A stretch of 64,000 nucleotides of DNA from Lentisphaerota bacterium. Its GTDB lineage: Bacteria > Verrucomicrobiota > Lentisphaeria > Victivallales > Victivallaceae. Position 1 is the first letter of the stretch; the number at the start of each line of letters is the position of its first letter. The stretch covers positions 1-64,000 of the forward strand of contig SUWD01000005.1 of NCBI GenBank assembly GCA_015061685.1, written 5' to 3'. The position numbers were made by a program, and so were the translations under genes. This document shows positions 9,286 to 19,104 of the stretch, piece by piece. The notes beneath the pieces are model-generated. The model did not search any database. It was not told the DNA's origin and saw only the letters and a list, made by a program, of their open reading frames with translations.

Positions 9286-10272
9286 TCATTTCAGACAGGC
9301 GGCAATAAGGTCATCCACATCAGCAAGTGCCAGACACTCTGCCGTATCAGCCGCCCCGTAATAAATTTTGACCTCTCCGGAATCTTCAAGAATCATACCG
9401 CCAGGGAAAACAACTCCTCCCCGGAAACCATTATTCTCATAATCTGTTTCCGGAACAAGCAGCGGCTCTTTGGCAATACCGAGTACTTTTGCCGGATCAG
9501 CCAAATCCAGCAGCATGATCCCGGCAGAGTAGGCTTTGTGCCACCCGGCAGGTTCCCAGGAATTCAATGAACGCTCCGGCAGTTTCTCCACCGCATGAAA
9601 GGTGGTCAACCACCCGGCTCCGGTCTTTACCGGCGGTGCCGCCGGACCGCATTTGCTGTTGCAGAAAGGAATTTCCCCGGCACTCAAAATCCTCGCATGA
9701 TCCCCCCAATACCGCAACTCCGGTGAATAAGAGAGCCAGAGATCAAAATTTTCCAGACCGCATTTGCCGTAAAGCGGCATCGGACGATCCAGACGGACAA
9801 ATTTACCATTGATCTTCTCCGGGAAAAGAACCATATTGCGATTGTCCGGTTCAGAGAGATACAGTACGTCAAAGTTTTCAAAGTCATCCGTCACGGCAAT
9901 TCCGCCACGGACACCATAATCACCATCCGTGGCAAAACAAAGATAACAACGTCCGTCGATCACCGTCAGACGGGGGTCGTAAGCCCGGGTCGATCCGCCG
10001 TCTTTATACCGGAAAACCGGCTCCGGTGCGACCTCCCACTTAATGCCGTCATCGCTGAATGCCAAACCGATATTGGTCTGCAAACTTCCGCTGCCGGAAG
10101 CAAACTCCGCTTCGGTACAGCCATAGTCATTGCGGAAGCACATCACATATCTGCCCTGAAATTTGCAAACTCCGGCGTTAAAGGTCAACTCTGCCGGATA
10201 AGGGACATCCTTTTTGGAAAGAACCGGATTGGCACTGCTGCGGCGGATGAAGGAAATTCCTCCGGGATTCAT
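9286..10272 (-). CDS. GH130-like glycoside phosphorylase/hydrolase
   Basis: 328 aa, typical of GH130 five-bladed beta-propeller enzymes that phosphorolyse beta-mannosides in the cytosol. Family-like landmarks are NPVLSKKDVPYPAELTFNAG near the start, VMCFRND, and GGSTRAYDPRLT, where Asp99 is the likely general acid. Also seen are GGIAVTDDF, the phosphate-site-like Arg/His segments of the middle, and GGVVFPGG...IYYGAADT near the end. ATG 10272 has AAGGAG 8 nt upstream. A promoter-like pair (TAGACA-N17-TATATT) lies at 10398-10370. The exact linkage cleaved is not readable from sequence alone. Confidence 0.88.
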   Translation of the reverse strand: MNPGGISFIRRSSANPVLSKKDVPYPAELTFNAGVCKFQGRYVMCFRNDYGCTEAEFASGSGSLQTNIGLAFSDDGIKWEVAPEPVFRYKDGGSTRAYDPRLTVIDGRCYLCFATDGDYGVRGGIAVTDDFENFDVLYLSEPDNRNMVLFPEKINGKFVRLDRPMPLYGKCGLENFDLWLSYSPELRYWGDHARILSAGEIPFCNSKCGPAAPPVKTGAGWLTTFHAVEKLPERSLNSWEPAGWHKAYSAGIMLLDLADPAKVLGIAKEPLLVPETDYENNGFRGGVVFPGGMILEDSGEVKIYYGAADTAECLALADVDDLIAACLK

Positions 10273-10369
10273 CTCTTTTTCTCCTTGATTTTTCTGCAGG
10301 GAACAAACAGCAGCATACCCGAAACGCTTACCTGACATCACCCTGGCAATACTCTGATTTTCTGTTCTT

Positions 10370-10398
10370 AATATACAACAGAAGCCATTTTTTGTCTA
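10370..10398 (-). promoter_or_regulatory. sigma70-type promoter for the GH130-like gene
   Basis: TAGACA (10398-10393), 17-nt spacer, TATATT (10375-10370). It matches the consensus seen across the window. The leader to the GH130-like start would be about 90 nt. An AraC-type regulator is encoded immediately upstream. Confidence 0.6.
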
Positions 10399-10442
10399 TG
10401 TGCGAAAAAACCAAGAATATATACCAAACGCCCAAATATGTT

Positions 10443-11369
10443 TCAGAAGCCGGATTTGTGTTTACCCAAATGCTTTGAGGGGGAAACATTGAAAAAACGT
10501 TTGTAAACTTTGGAAAAATGAAATTGATTGGAAAATCCGAGCTTATCACTCAATTCCTTGATCGTGATCTGCGGCAGGCAGTGCAGACACTCTCCGGCGT
10601 ACTGCATTTTGTAGTACATCAGCATCCGCAGCGGCGGATGTCCGAAGTTATCAACAGACAGCCGGGACAATGCAGACCGGCTCATCCCCATCTCCCGGCA
10701 CAATTTCGGAATGTCCGGGAAATCGTGCAGATGACGGTGCATTACATCCAGAAATTTCCGGATCTCCGACTGCTTTTTTGCTTCATTAAGCAAATTTTCA
10801 TTGATCAGACGCTTGTCGTAACTGAACAATATTTCCCAGAAAAATCCCTGAAATATCCCGTTGGCGACCAAAAATCTGCCGCCGGAAAAGTTGTTGATCT
10901 CGTCCCAGAGCAAATCACATATTTTGAAAATGGACGGATTGTCCCTTATTATGGAGATGTGCTGTTCCGGGGTGATATCTTTCAGAATATTCTCCACCGG
11001 CAGCAAATCTGCCATCTGACAGGAAAAACGGAAGGAGTTATAAGATTCATCCGGATCAAGATGATCCTGATGGGAATCCCCCGGCTGCAAAATGAGCAGC
11101 TCTCCGGCATTGACAGTCAATTCCGTGTTGTTCAAGCGACAATGGTAGATCCGGTGCGGGATTATCACCTCATATTCCTGATGGATATGCAGACGGTAAT
11201 CCTGCTTTTTTACCGGAAACACCTGCTGGCAATCGATCATAAATATTTTACAATCCAGCCGTTTGGCAGATATTGTCCGGAAATCATTGGAGAGCTTTCT
11301 TGAAAAGAAAGAACTGAAAGCATCTTTTTCCGGAGTTTCTGCACTCTGTTTGATATTTTCAGATGTCAT
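10443..11369 (-). CDS. AraC/XylS family transcriptional regulator
   Basis: 308 aa. The N-terminal ~170 residues resemble a cupin-type ligand-binding domain (LHIHQEYEVIIPHRIYHC, LLILQPGDSHQDHL). The C-terminal ~100 residues carry two helix-turn-helix units, the second matching the AraC signature (TIKELSDKLGFSNQFHFSKVYKRFFNVSPSKHL). It is likely to bind a sugar or glycan product and control the surrounding hydrolase genes. It lies 27 nt downstream of the GH36-like gene and ahead of the GH130-like gene, all on minus. The ribosome site GGGAGG precedes ATG 11369. Confidence 0.93.
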   Translation of the reverse strand: MTSENIKQSAETPEKDAFSSFFSRKLSNDFRTISAKRLDCKIFMIDCQQVFPVKKQDYRLHIHQEYEVIIPHRIYHCRLNNTELTVNAGELLILQPGDSHQDHLDPDESYNSFRFSCQMADLLPVENILKDITPEQHISIIRDNPSIFKICDLLWDEINNFSGGRFLVANGIFQGFFWEILFSYDKRLINENLLNEAKKQSEIRKFLDVMHRHLHDFPDIPKLCREMGMSRSALSRLSVDNFGHPPLRMLMYYKMQYAGECLHCLPQITIKELSDKLGFSNQFHFSKVYKRFFNVSPSKHLGKHKSGF

Positions 11370-11396
11370 CGGTATGCCCTCCCGGAGGATCCCCGG

Positions 11397-12995
11397 TCAT
11401 TCACCGGGGATCAAAAGTGCCGCATCGTAACTTTCCATTGTTATCTCATGGAAAATTTTACGGTCATCAAGTATATCCTGACAATTCTCCGGCAAACCAA
11501 GATCGGCAAGTTTCCACGTCTTGACCGCCCCGGTGTCATTGATCAATGACACCGCACGTTTGCCGTCAACGCTTCCCTCGAACTCCACCGGCCAGACGTT
11601 GGGAATGCTTTTCAACGGACGGACATCACGCATACGGATATCCTGTGCCTTTGCCAGCAAAGCATTGCGTCCGGCATCGATCGTACTCAAATTATCACTG
11701 GTCAGTGATACACCGGTCATAATTCCTGCCAAAACCGATATTTTCGCCTGCCCACGGGTATAAAAAGCATTGTCCTGACGTGCCATTATCACATCCGGAT
11801 CCGCCCGGAACCAGCGGTCAAAAAACCAGAAATTGGACATTGATATGTGAAACGCATCGGCAATCGAACAACCGCAAAGCTGCGGAGCATTGCTGACCGT
11901 CATCGAGCCGTGAAAATAACGTGACGTATCATTGCTCACCCGCCCGTTGTCTATCAACCCCAGACTGGGCAGAAAGGGTTCCGTACACCCCAGAAGCACC
12001 GCATCCGGAACCGCTTCGCGAATAGTCTGCAACAGTTTGCGGTAAGCACTTACCGGTGTGGCATTGCGGTCGTGACGGACACCTCTTTGCAAGCCGAAAT
12101 TCAAACCGTCCATTTTGAAATAGGTAAATCCCCATGAACGGAAAGTCCGGAAAACTCCGGCAATATATTCACACGCTTCCGGTACTGTCGCATCCAGACA
12201 CGCCCAGAGGTTATCCGGTGCCGGAGACCACCCCGGAGAAGTCACGGTTTCACCATTCTCATCTTTGACGAACCAATCCGGGTGTTCACGGTAAACTCTG
12301 CTGGCGGTTGATGCTGTCGTCGGCATCAGCCAGATACCGGCTTTCATCCCCGCCCCGGTAATCCTGGCGGCAATCTCCTTTACCGGAGTCGGCCATGAGC
12401 CGCACTGATCCAGCCAGTCGCCCTGAAACGTCTGATAACCGTCGTCGATCTGGACATATTCAGCTGCGTATGGAGTGCGGTTCGCCGCCAGAGCGTCAAT
12501 ATTCTCCAGCATGTGGGCTTCGGAAACATCCTTATAATAGTAATACCACGTGCAGTATCCGGTCATATTCTTATCTGCGTCAATGGGTTTCACCCCCATC
12601 TTTTCCGCTGCGATATCGGCATACTGCGTCAGCAATTCCCGCCAGTCCTCCCCCTCAAGGGTCACGGTTTCTTCCGGAGTTTCACCATTCTTTATATCCG
12701 GCTGGAACATCTCGATCCGGGTGATCCGGCGGTTTTCATACACCGCCCGCAACATCGTCAGTGAACGCAAGGCAGTAACTGCCCCCACCAGCAGAAAATG
12801 TCCCTCTTTACCGACCACGATCACATTGGTACTGGAAATATCCCCCCAGAAATGCTGATCGCCGGTAAGTGCCGGCAGAGGACAGCTCTGTGCCATCATC
12901 ATATTATTGGTGTAAACCAGTGATCCAACCGGGAAATCGGTCTTTATTACAGAAAAAAATCCGTCTTCTCTCCGGGTATTCCAACTGTATGCCAT
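11397..12995 (-). CDS. GH36-like alpha-galactosidase family protein
   Basis: 532 aa, no signal peptide, so cytosolic. It has the clan GH-D TIM barrel: GYCTWYYYYKDV (about 146-157), YVQIDDGYQ (180-188), then the nucleophile motif YFKMDGLNFG with Asp296. Asp356 in GRVSNDTSRY is the likely acid/base. A beta-sandwich N-terminus precedes the barrel. It is shorter than the ~700-aa bacterial alpha-galactosidases, so the N-terminal sandwich is reduced. The expected reaction is release of alpha-galactose from oligosaccharides, though related substrates are possible. AAAGGGGA precedes ATG 12995. Confidence 0.85.
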   Translation of the reverse strand: MAYSWNTRREDGFFSVIKTDFPVGSLVYTNNMMMAQSCPLPALTGDQHFWGDISSTNVIVVGKEGHFLLVGAVTALRSLTMLRAVYENRRITRIEMFQPDIKNGETPEETVTLEGEDWRELLTQYADIAAEKMGVKPIDADKNMTGYCTWYYYYKDVSEAHMLENIDALAANRTPYAAEYVQIDDGYQTFQGDWLDQCGSWPTPVKEIAARITGAGMKAGIWLMPTTASTASRVYREHPDWFVKDENGETVTSPGWSPAPDNLWACLDATVPEACEYIAGVFRTFRSWGFTYFKMDGLNFGLQRGVRHDRNATPVSAYRKLLQTIREAVPDAVLLGCTEPFLPSLGLIDNGRVSNDTSRYFHGSMTVSNAPQLCGCSIADAFHISMSNFWFFDRWFRADPDVIMARQDNAFYTRGQAKISVLAGIMTGVSLTSDNLSTIDAGRNALLAKAQDIRMRDVRPLKSIPNVWPVEFEGSVDGKRAVSLINDTGAVKTWKLADLGLPENCQDILDDRKIFHEITMESYDAALLIPGE

Positions 12996-13031
12996 AAAAA
13001 TCCCCTTTAACTATCGTTATTTACAAACAGA

Positions 13032-13066
13032 CAAGCGGATTTTTCCAGCAGGGAAAAATCCGTTTG
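13032..13066 (-). terminator. stem-loop between the secreted two-domain gene and the GH36-like gene
   Basis: A 15-bp arm pair (13032-13046 with 13052-13066; CGGATTTTTCC and its complement, with one wobble) closes a 5-nt loop. It lies just after the minus-strand stop at 13095. The U-tract is poor, so it may act as a partial terminator or an mRNA 3' stabiliser that lets some transcription reach the GH36-like gene. Confidence 0.6.
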
Positions 13067-13094
13067 CATATTTACTTTGCAATTCTCTGTGCAA

Positions 13095-14174
13095 TCATTT
13101 GCTTTCCGGCAGAACCAACAGGAAGCGGTCGATGTAAACTCCGTCTTTGGAAGTGGAATTTTCCACATACGCCGGTCCGGTGAATTTGAGTGAAACAAAG
13201 ACTTCGACCTTGTTATTCTCCGTTTTTTCCGCATTGATGTAAGATGCAAAATTCTGCTGCATCGCCCAGCTGGCATGACCCCAGAAAAAGGCATCTTTAT
13301 CCAAAGTCACTTTGCCCAGCGGATAGAGGTGGTATTTCTCATCCTGCGGGATCTGCTCTTTACCAAGCTGTTTGTAAGCAAGACTTTTCTGGTCTTTATT
13401 GGAGAATATCCCCATGCGGAAAGGCAGCTTATGTCCCTGACGGCTTTTGAGTACTGCCATCGCCTTGCCGGAAACCGCATCCGCATCATCGACCAGCACC
13501 AGACCGTTTTTCGCCATCTTTTTTACCGATGTAAAGTTGCCGTGGACGATATCGAACAACTCTTTGCCTTCAAATTCAGCCGGGAGTGCCGCTTTCGCCC
13601 CGGTTTTGGGCAGCGTACCGGTACGGGCAAGCACGATCCGGTCGACATAGACACCATCTTTATTACTTGAACCTTTCACATAAGCAGGTCCGGTAAATTT
13701 GATCGACGCATAGACGGCAACTTTGTTGTTTTTCGGATTTTCAGCATCGTAAAAGGAATCCAGAAACTGCTGGATCGCCCAGCTCCGGTGAGCCCAGAAA
13801 GTACTGTCATCAAACAGCACGATGTCGCCGACAAAGTGGAAGTGATATTTCTCATCCTGCGGCAGATCCTTTTTCGGGATCTCGATTTTCAACTGGCCTT
13901 TGCCGCTCTTACGCCGGAAAATCCCCATGGAAAATGCGTGAGCATGAACGTTTTTCTGTTTCGGATGCACCTCAAATGCCAGAGCTTTGCCATTGGCAGC
14001 ATCGGCATCATCCACCAGAAATACGCCATATTTGGCATAGGCTCCGACCCGTTTGAAACAGCTGCCATTCAATTCGGAAAAACCGAAATCCACACACTTT
14101 GACGGCAATTCAGCTGCCGCAAAAAGAGAACTGCCCAGTACGGAACATACTGCCAACCATAAAACTTTTTTCAT
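13095..14174 (-). CDS. secreted protein with two tandem 'KFTGPxYV' domains
   Basis: 359 aa with a signal peptide (MKKVLWLAVCSVLGSSLFAA). Two repeats of ~165 residues follow. Each has a variant of CVDFGFSE/ELFDIVHGN, a VDDADA..GKA segment, PQDEKYHxxxxG, FWxHxSWAxQQ, then V.SIKFTGPAYV, SxxKDGVYxDR and a closing VLxRT/LVLPE. The small protein at 1376-1951 is a single unit of the same type. No known family is recognised. A near-consensus promoter and AAGGGTGAT ribosome site precede it. Abundant expression and a glycan-linked extracellular role are plausible, from promoter quality and neighbours only. Confidence 0.8.
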   Translation of the reverse strand: MKKVLWLAVCSVLGSSLFAAAELPSKCVDFGFSELNGSCFKRVGAYAKYGVFLVDDADAANGKALAFEVHPKQKNVHAHAFSMGIFRRKSGKGQLKIEIPKKDLPQDEKYHFHFVGDIVLFDDSTFWAHRSWAIQQFLDSFYDAENPKNNKVAVYASIKFTGPAYVKGSSNKDGVYVDRIVLARTGTLPKTGAKAALPAEFEGKELFDIVHGNFTSVKKMAKNGLVLVDDADAVSGKAMAVLKSRQGHKLPFRMGIFSNKDQKSLAYKQLGKEQIPQDEKYHLYPLGKVTLDKDAFFWGHASWAMQQNFASYINAEKTENNKVEVFVSLKFTGPAYVENSTSKDGVYIDRFLLVLPESK

Positions 14175-14215
14175 AATATCACCCTTTTGTTGTTAAAGCA
14201 TCTGCTACTCCCAAA

Positions 14216-14244
14216 AATATAAAACATGTTTGCCGATATGTCAA
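14216..14244 (-). promoter_or_regulatory. strong sigma70-type promoter for the two-domain secreted protein
   Basis: TTGACA (14244-14239), 17-nt spacer, TATATT (14221-14216). This is one of the best matches in the window. The leader to ATG 14174 is about 35 nt. Confidence 0.8.
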
Positions 14245-14295
14245 GTCCCAAAGAGATTATTTCTGCAACATTATTAAGCAATCAGCAAGCTGCTA

Positions 14296-14324
14296 TTGAA
14301 AAAAAAGGCTTCAGGGGTTATATT
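14296..14324 (+). promoter_or_regulatory. glnS promoter
   Basis: TTGAAA (14296-14301), 17-nt spacer ending GGGGT, TATATT (14319-14324). The 14-mer GGGGTTATATTATA is identical to that of the ileS promoter. The leader to ATG 14375 is about 45 nt, too short for a T-box. Confidence 0.8.
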
Positions 14325-14374
14325 ATATGGATTTATAATGTTAAATTTTGTCGCTTTCGGAAAGGATTTCAAGC

Positions 14375-16051
14375 ATGGCTGACATTATCGAAAAAACTGA
14401 ATCTCTGGACTTTATCAGAGAAATCATCTCCAATGACGTGAAAAACGGTAAAAACGGCGGTCAGGTCATCACCCGTTTCCCGCCGGAACCCAACGGCTAT
14501 ATCCATATCGGTCACGCCAAAGCTCTCTGTCTGGACTTCGGCGTGGCACAGGAATTCAACGGCAAATGCAACCTCCGCATGGATGATACCAACCCCACCA
14601 AAGAAGATACCGAATACGTCGAATCAATCGTCAATGATGTCCGCTGGCTCGGCTTTGAACCCGCCGCCATCTACTACGCCAGCGATTACTTCGACCGGAT
14701 GTACGACTGTGCCGTGGAATTGATCAAACGCGGCAAAGCATATATCTGTACGCTTACCAACGAAGAGTGGGAGGAGTACAAAGGCAATTTGCAGACCCCC
14801 GGAAAAGATTCCCCCGGACGCAGCCGCTCCATCGAAGAAAACCTCGACCTTTTCGCCCGCATGAAAGCCGGTGAATTTGAGGATGGCTCCATGGTTCTCC
14901 GGGCAAAAATTGATATGGCTTCGCCCAATATCAATATGCGTGACCCGGTGATCTACCGCATCCGCCGCATCCATCACTTCCGTCACGGAGACAAATACTG
15001 CATCTACCCCATGTATGACTTCGCTCATCCGCTGGAAGATGCTTTTGAGGGGATCACCCACTCGCTCTGCACTCTGGAATTTGAGATCCACCGCCCGCTT
15101 TATGACTGGGTACTGGAAAATCTCGATTTCCCCAATCCCCCGCACCAGTATGAATTCTCCCGGCTCAACCTCACTTATACCGTCATGAGCAAACGCAAAC
15201 TGCTCCAGCTCGTCAAAGAAAATCACGTTGACAACTGGGATGACCCCCGGATGCCCACGATTTGCGGCATGAGACGCCGGGGGGTACCCGCCGCCGCCAT
15301 CCGGAAAATGTGCAAAATCGTCGGCGTTACCAAATTTGACGGCATCACCGATGCCGCCGTTTTGGAACACTGCATCAGAGAGGAACTCAATGCCACTGCT
15401 TCCCGTTATATGGCGGTGCTTGATCCGCTCAAAGTCACCATCACCAACTTCCCCGAAGAAGGAGTGGAAGCTCTCGATGCGGTCAACAACCCGGAAAATC
15501 CCGATGTCGGATGCCGCAAAATCAACTTCAGCAAACATCTTTATATCGACAAAGCTGACTTTATGCTCGAACCTCCCAAAGGATATTTCCGGCTTGCCCC
15601 CGGTGCGGAAGTCCGTCTGCGTTACGGCTATTTCATCCGCTGTACCGATGTCGTAAAAGATGAGAATGGCAACGTTGTCGAAGTCCTCTGCACCTTTGAT
15701 CCTGCCACCAGAGGCGGAAATTCCCCCGACGGCAGAAAGGTCAAAGGCACGATCCACTGGGTTTCTGCCGACGATGCCGTAGAAACGGAATTCCGTCTCT
15801 ATGACCGGCTCTTTTCCGTCGAACAGCCCGGAGCTGACGGGGTGGATTTCCTCACCCAGCTCAATCCGGACTCAAAGAAGATCGTCAAGGGATTCATTGA
15901 GCCTGCCGCCGCAAAACTCGCCGCCGGAACTGCCATCCAGTTTGAAAGAGTCGGTTATTTTGCCGTTGACCCGGATACCAAAGATTCCCTGCCGGTTTTC
16001 AACCGGACAGTAACTCTGAAAGATTCCTGGAGCAAACAGCAGAAAAAATAA
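14375..16051 (+). CDS. glnS: glutaminyl-tRNA synthetase
   Basis: 558 aa, close to the usual ~550. Class I aaRS that charges tRNA-Gln with Gln in the cytosol. [16 protein letters not shown] carries the HIGH box at 44-47 and YTVMSKRKL the KMSKS-like loop at 271-275. DDTNPTKED and the Gln-specific acceptor-binding insert are present, followed by the two C-terminal beta-barrels for anticodon reading. ATG 14375 was chosen over an in-frame TTG at 14348 because AAAGGA lies 9 nt upstream and homology starts there. Its presence implies direct Gln-tRNA formation rather than sole reliance on GatCAB. Confidence 0.97.
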   Translation: MADIIEKTESLDFIREIISNDVKNGKNGGQVITRFPPEPNGYIHIGHAKALCLDFGVAQEFNGKCNLRMDDTNPTKEDTEYVESIVNDVRWLGFEPAAIYYASDYFDRMYDCAVELIKRGKAYICTLTNEEWEEYKGNLQTPGKDSPGRSRSIEENLDLFARMKAGEFEDGSMVLRAKIDMASPNINMRDPVIYRIRRIHHFRHGDKYCIYPMYDFAHPLEDAFEGITHSLCTLEFEIHRPLYDWVLENLDFPNPPHQYEFSRLNLTYTVMSKRKLLQLVKENHVDNWDDPRMPTICGMRRRGVPAAAIRKMCKIVGVTKFDGITDAAVLEHCIREELNATASRYMAVLDPLKVTITNFPEEGVEALDAVNNPENPDVGCRKINFSKHLYIDKADFMLEPPKGYFRLAPGAEVRLRYGYFIRCTDVVKDENGNVVEVLCTFDPATRGGNSPDGRKVKGTIHWVSADDAVETEFRLYDRLFSVEQPGADGVDFLTQLNPDSKKIVKGFIEPAAAKLAAGTAIQFERVGYFAVDPDTKDSLPVFNRTVTLKDSWSKQQKK

Positions 16052-16065
16052 GATCCTGCGGAAAA

Positions 16066-17127
16066 ATGAGTTGTGCGATCCTTATCCCGGCATACCGTCC
16101 GGATGAAAAACTTATTGCCCTGCTGGAGAAACTTTCTTCAGCAGGATTTAAGCATTCAGTTGTCATTGATGACGGCAGCGGTGAAGATTTTGCAGAAATT
16201 TTTGCCCAAGTAGAAAAACTTGATCATATCCATCTGCTCCGGCACCCGGTAAATATGGGAAAAGGGGCGGCATTGAAAACCGGGCTGATCTATATTGCAG
16301 AAAAACTTCCGGAGTGTACCTCGATCATCACCGCCGATGCCGATGGTCAGCACACCGTGGAAGATATCTGCCGTCTTGCCGGAGTCGCCGGAAAGGAACC
16401 GGAAAAACTCGCTCTCGGCGTCAGACAATTTGACGGCAAAGTCCCCCTGAGAAGCCTGATCGGCAACAAACTTACCGCCTTTTTCATGCGGCTCCTGCTG
16501 GGGATGAAAATTTCCGATACCCAGACCGGACTGCGGGCGATCCCCCGCAGTTTCATCCCGGATCTGCTGCTGATCCCCTATAACCGCTATGAATTTGAGC
16601 TGGAAATGCTTCTGGCTGCCAAACGCACCGGGCGGGCAACTGTGGAAATGCCGATCAAAACGGTCTATATCGACGGGAATTCATCATCACACTTCAATCC
16701 GCTGCTGGATTCATTCAAGATCTACATCGTCCTTTTCCGATATGTGCTGGTATCATTACTGACGGCAGTAACAGATTATCTGGTCTATGTCCCGGTTTTG
16801 TGGCTGCTGACAAACTTTTTGCAGAAAATTCCGGCAACGACCTCTACTGCAATAGCAGTAGCCGCCGGCAGGATCGCCGGGATCGCCGTACAATACACTC
16901 TTGTCCGGAAAGTAGTATTTTATTCCGACTCTCCGGTCATCAAAACCCTGCCGAAATTTATCGGGCTGGTAATCTGTTCCGGCTGTGCCTCATATTTGCT
17001 CATGCACGCTATTGAATACTGTGCGGAGTGGAACTTCTATCTTGCCAAACTGGTGGCTGAACTTATAATATATCTTGCCAATTTTCTTATTCAAAGGGAT
17101 ATGATATTCCAGAGAGAAGAGAAATGA
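16066..17127 (+). CDS. bifunctional GT2 glycosyltransferase / GtrA-like membrane protein
   Basis: 353 aa. Residues 1-210 form a GT-A family 2 transferase (AILIPAYRPDEKL, VIDDGSG, GKGAALKTGL, TADADGQH with the DxD-like metal motif near 90, then DTQTGLRAIP). Residues ~220-345 contain four predicted membrane helices of the GtrA/DPMS type (YVLVSLLTAVTDYLVYVPVLW, AGRIAGIAVQYTLVRKVVFY, LVAELIIYLANFLIQRDMIF). The likely job is making or flipping a polyprenyl-phosphate sugar for envelope glycans. The gene follows glnS by 14 nt and precedes a GT-C-like membrane protein by 12 nt, which could use that lipid-linked sugar. Confidence 0.9.
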   Translation: MSCAILIPAYRPDEKLIALLEKLSSAGFKHSVVIDDGSGEDFAEIFAQVEKLDHIHLLRHPVNMGKGAALKTGLIYIAEKLPECTSIITADADGQHTVEDICRLAGVAGKEPEKLALGVRQFDGKVPLRSLIGNKLTAFFMRLLLGMKISDTQTGLRAIPRSFIPDLLLIPYNRYEFELEMLLAAKRTGRATVEMPIKTVYIDGNSSSHFNPLLDSFKIYIVLFRYVLVSLLTAVTDYLVYVPVLWLLTNFLQKIPATTSTAIAVAAGRIAGIAVQYTLVRKVVFYSDSPVIKTLPKFIGLVICSGCASYLLMHAIEYCAEWNFYLAKLVAELIIYLANFLIQRDMIFQREEK

Positions 17128-17139
17128 CCCGGAGATAAT

Positions 17140-19104
17140 ATGCTGTTTTTACGGGAAATAATTGCATTTTTTCAACTGACCATCCTGCCGGGATGGTTGT
17201 TTATCTCTCTTTTTGCTCCGGGTTTCGGAAAATTCCGGACGTTTCTGCTGATTCCCGGCATATCGCTGCTCATCAATTATCTCTTTGCCTCGCTGGCTCT
17301 TTTATTCGGGGTATTCAATACACCGGTATGTCTGGGATATACGGCACTGTGTTCCATTGCTTCGCTGATATTTCTTTGGAAAAACAAACGCTCTTTTCTG
17401 CAAAGTTCACCAGCTTCTGTGATCCGGGATATAAAAGACACCTTTCCGGTCAGGGAGCTGTTTTCCCGTACTGAAAAACAAGACAAAGTATTTCTCTGCC
17501 TTGCATTCACTCCGGCAGCTGCCGGAGTGATCTTTTTCCTCAACTGGGTGTTTTGTGCAACGGACAATATCTTTGCCTATTGGGATTCTGCCCTATCCTG
17601 GAACAGCTGGGCAGTAAACTGGTTTTCCGGAGTGATCCCGTACGGTACCGCTGAATATCCGCAGGCGATCCCGCTGAATTGGGCATTGGCATATCTGATC
17701 ACCGGAGAAACCATCCAATTTGTCCCCAAACTGACCATCTCGCTCTTTCCTTTGCTCACCGTACTCTTTTTCTTTGAGTACGGCATCCGCAGAAAAAATC
17801 CGGCAATGCTGATGGCAGTATTTATTTTTACCATCTATACCGACCATGTGGACTACATTGCCCACGGCGGAGAATTGGATCTGCTTTTCGCCTATATACC
17901 CACGGCGATCCTTTTTATGCTTTTGGAGTGCAAAGAGGAGGGAAAAAGCAATCTTTTCGGAAAAAAATTATTCTGCATACTGCTGTTTGTGTGTACCGCA
18001 GGAACGGTCAAACAGGCCGGACTTTATCTGCTGATCGCCGTTTTCCCCGCCGCATATTTCTTTCTCAAAGAACGATTCACCGATCTGAAAATAACAAGAA
18101 AAATGATCTTTTTGAGCATCGCAGTAAGCATTGCGGCAGCTCTGCTGCTGATTACCCCGGCTTACGGAGTGTGTCTATGGAGGAAATTCACCGGCACACA
18201 TGAATCAAATATCGATCTGGTAACCAATTCCATATATGGCGGCAAAAGCTGTCTGGAGCGTTTCATCTGCAGTATCCGGCTCTTTTTTCTGCGTTTGCAG
18301 TACGGTCTGCCGGACATTCCCAGTGCCCGTTGGACGGTACTTCCGGAAAACGTCAATATTTTCCGGCAGACAGCTGCTCTTTTCAAAGGGAAATACCTGT
18401 TGGGAAGTTTTATGCTGATCTGCAATATGCTTGCACTTTTCTTTGCCGGGAAAAAGCGGGATATGCGGATATTGATCGGATTCACGCTCCCGTTTTTCCT
18501 GATCTGGAGCATCTTTTTCTGTTACGATCTGCGTAATTTGTCTCTGGCGATCCCGTTTCTTGCTCTGATCGCCGGAAGCGGATTGGAAGGATTCTTCCAA
18601 ACTGCGGCAGTCAGAAAAGTGGTAAGTCACGGGAAATTTCTGACCGGGAAAATCTGGATATTGCTTTTGGCATTATTACTGATATCCGCTTTTATTTTCC
18701 GCAACAATTTCAACAGCGGAATGAGACGGGAAAAGCACGCTCAACAACAGATAGACAAAATCGGCGACAAAAAAACCAATATGATCCTGCGGAATTTTAT
18801 CCGCAAAAACGGATCTTCCCGGAAAATAATCCACAATTACCATTACCTGAAACTTATTCCGGAATTGATGCCGATCTCTGAATTAATGGAACTTTCCCTT
18901 GATAACGACACGATCCGTCAATCTTATCTTTCGGCAATAACAGATGACTCTTATGCAGGGATCCTGATCGACAATTTCGGAACCGCAGAATTTTTCAAAG
19001 ATGATATCAATAAACGGATAAAAAAAGGCGAACTCAAAATTGAATCCGCCAATCAAAGTTTTACTTTTTATCTGAAAAACGGTATTATCAAAGCAGAGAT
19101 TTGA
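17140..19104 (+). CDS. large polytopic membrane protein, probable GT-C-type glycosyltransferase
   Basis: 654 aa with about 11-13 hydrophobic segments, beginning with FFQLTILPGWLFISLFAPGF and ending with one near residue 510, followed by a ~140-aa soluble tail. An acidic residue in the first large outer loop (FAYWDSALSWNSWAVNW, near 148) fits the GT-C pattern of lipid-sugar-dependent transferases. No named family is recognised with certainty. It lies 12 nt after the GT2-GtrA fusion, so the pair may decorate a protein or polysaccharide. Its 3' end overlaps the convergent coaC-like gene by 17 bp. Confidence 0.75.
   Translation: MLFLREIIAFFQLTILPGWLFISLFAPGFGKFRTFLLIPGISLLINYLFASLALLFGVFNTPVCLGYTALCSIASLIFLWKNKRSFLQSSPASVIRDIKDTFPVRELFSRTEKQDKVFLCLAFTPAAAGVIFFLNWVFCATDNIFAYWDSALSWNSWAVNWFSGVIPYGTAEYPQAIPLNWALAYLITGETIQFVPKLTISLFPLLTVLFFFEYGIRRKNPAMLMAVFIFTIYTDHVDYIAHGGELDLLFAYIPTAILFMLLECKEEGKSNLFGKKLFCILLFVCTAGTVKQAGLYLLIAVFPAAYFFLKERFTDLKITRKMIFLSIAVSIAAALLLITPAYGVCLWRKFTGTHESNIDLVTNSIYGGKSCLERFICSIRLFFLRLQYGLPDIPSARWTVLPENVNIFRQTAALFKGKYLLGSFMLICNMLALFFAGKKRDMRILIGFTLPFFLIWSIFFCYDLRNLSLAIPFLALIAGSGLEGFFQTAAVRKVVSHGKFLTGKIWILLLALLLISAFIFRNNFNSGMRREKHAQQQIDKIGDKKTNMILRNFIRKNGSSRKIIHNYHYLKLIPELMPISELMELSLDNDTIRQSYLSAITDDSYAGILIDNFGTAEFFKDDINKRIKKGELKIESANQSFTFYLKNGIIKAEI

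Noticed and set aside
14325..14374. T-box leader before glnS or ileS
   Set aside because: Leaders are only about 45-50 nt and hold no specifier stem or T-box sequence.
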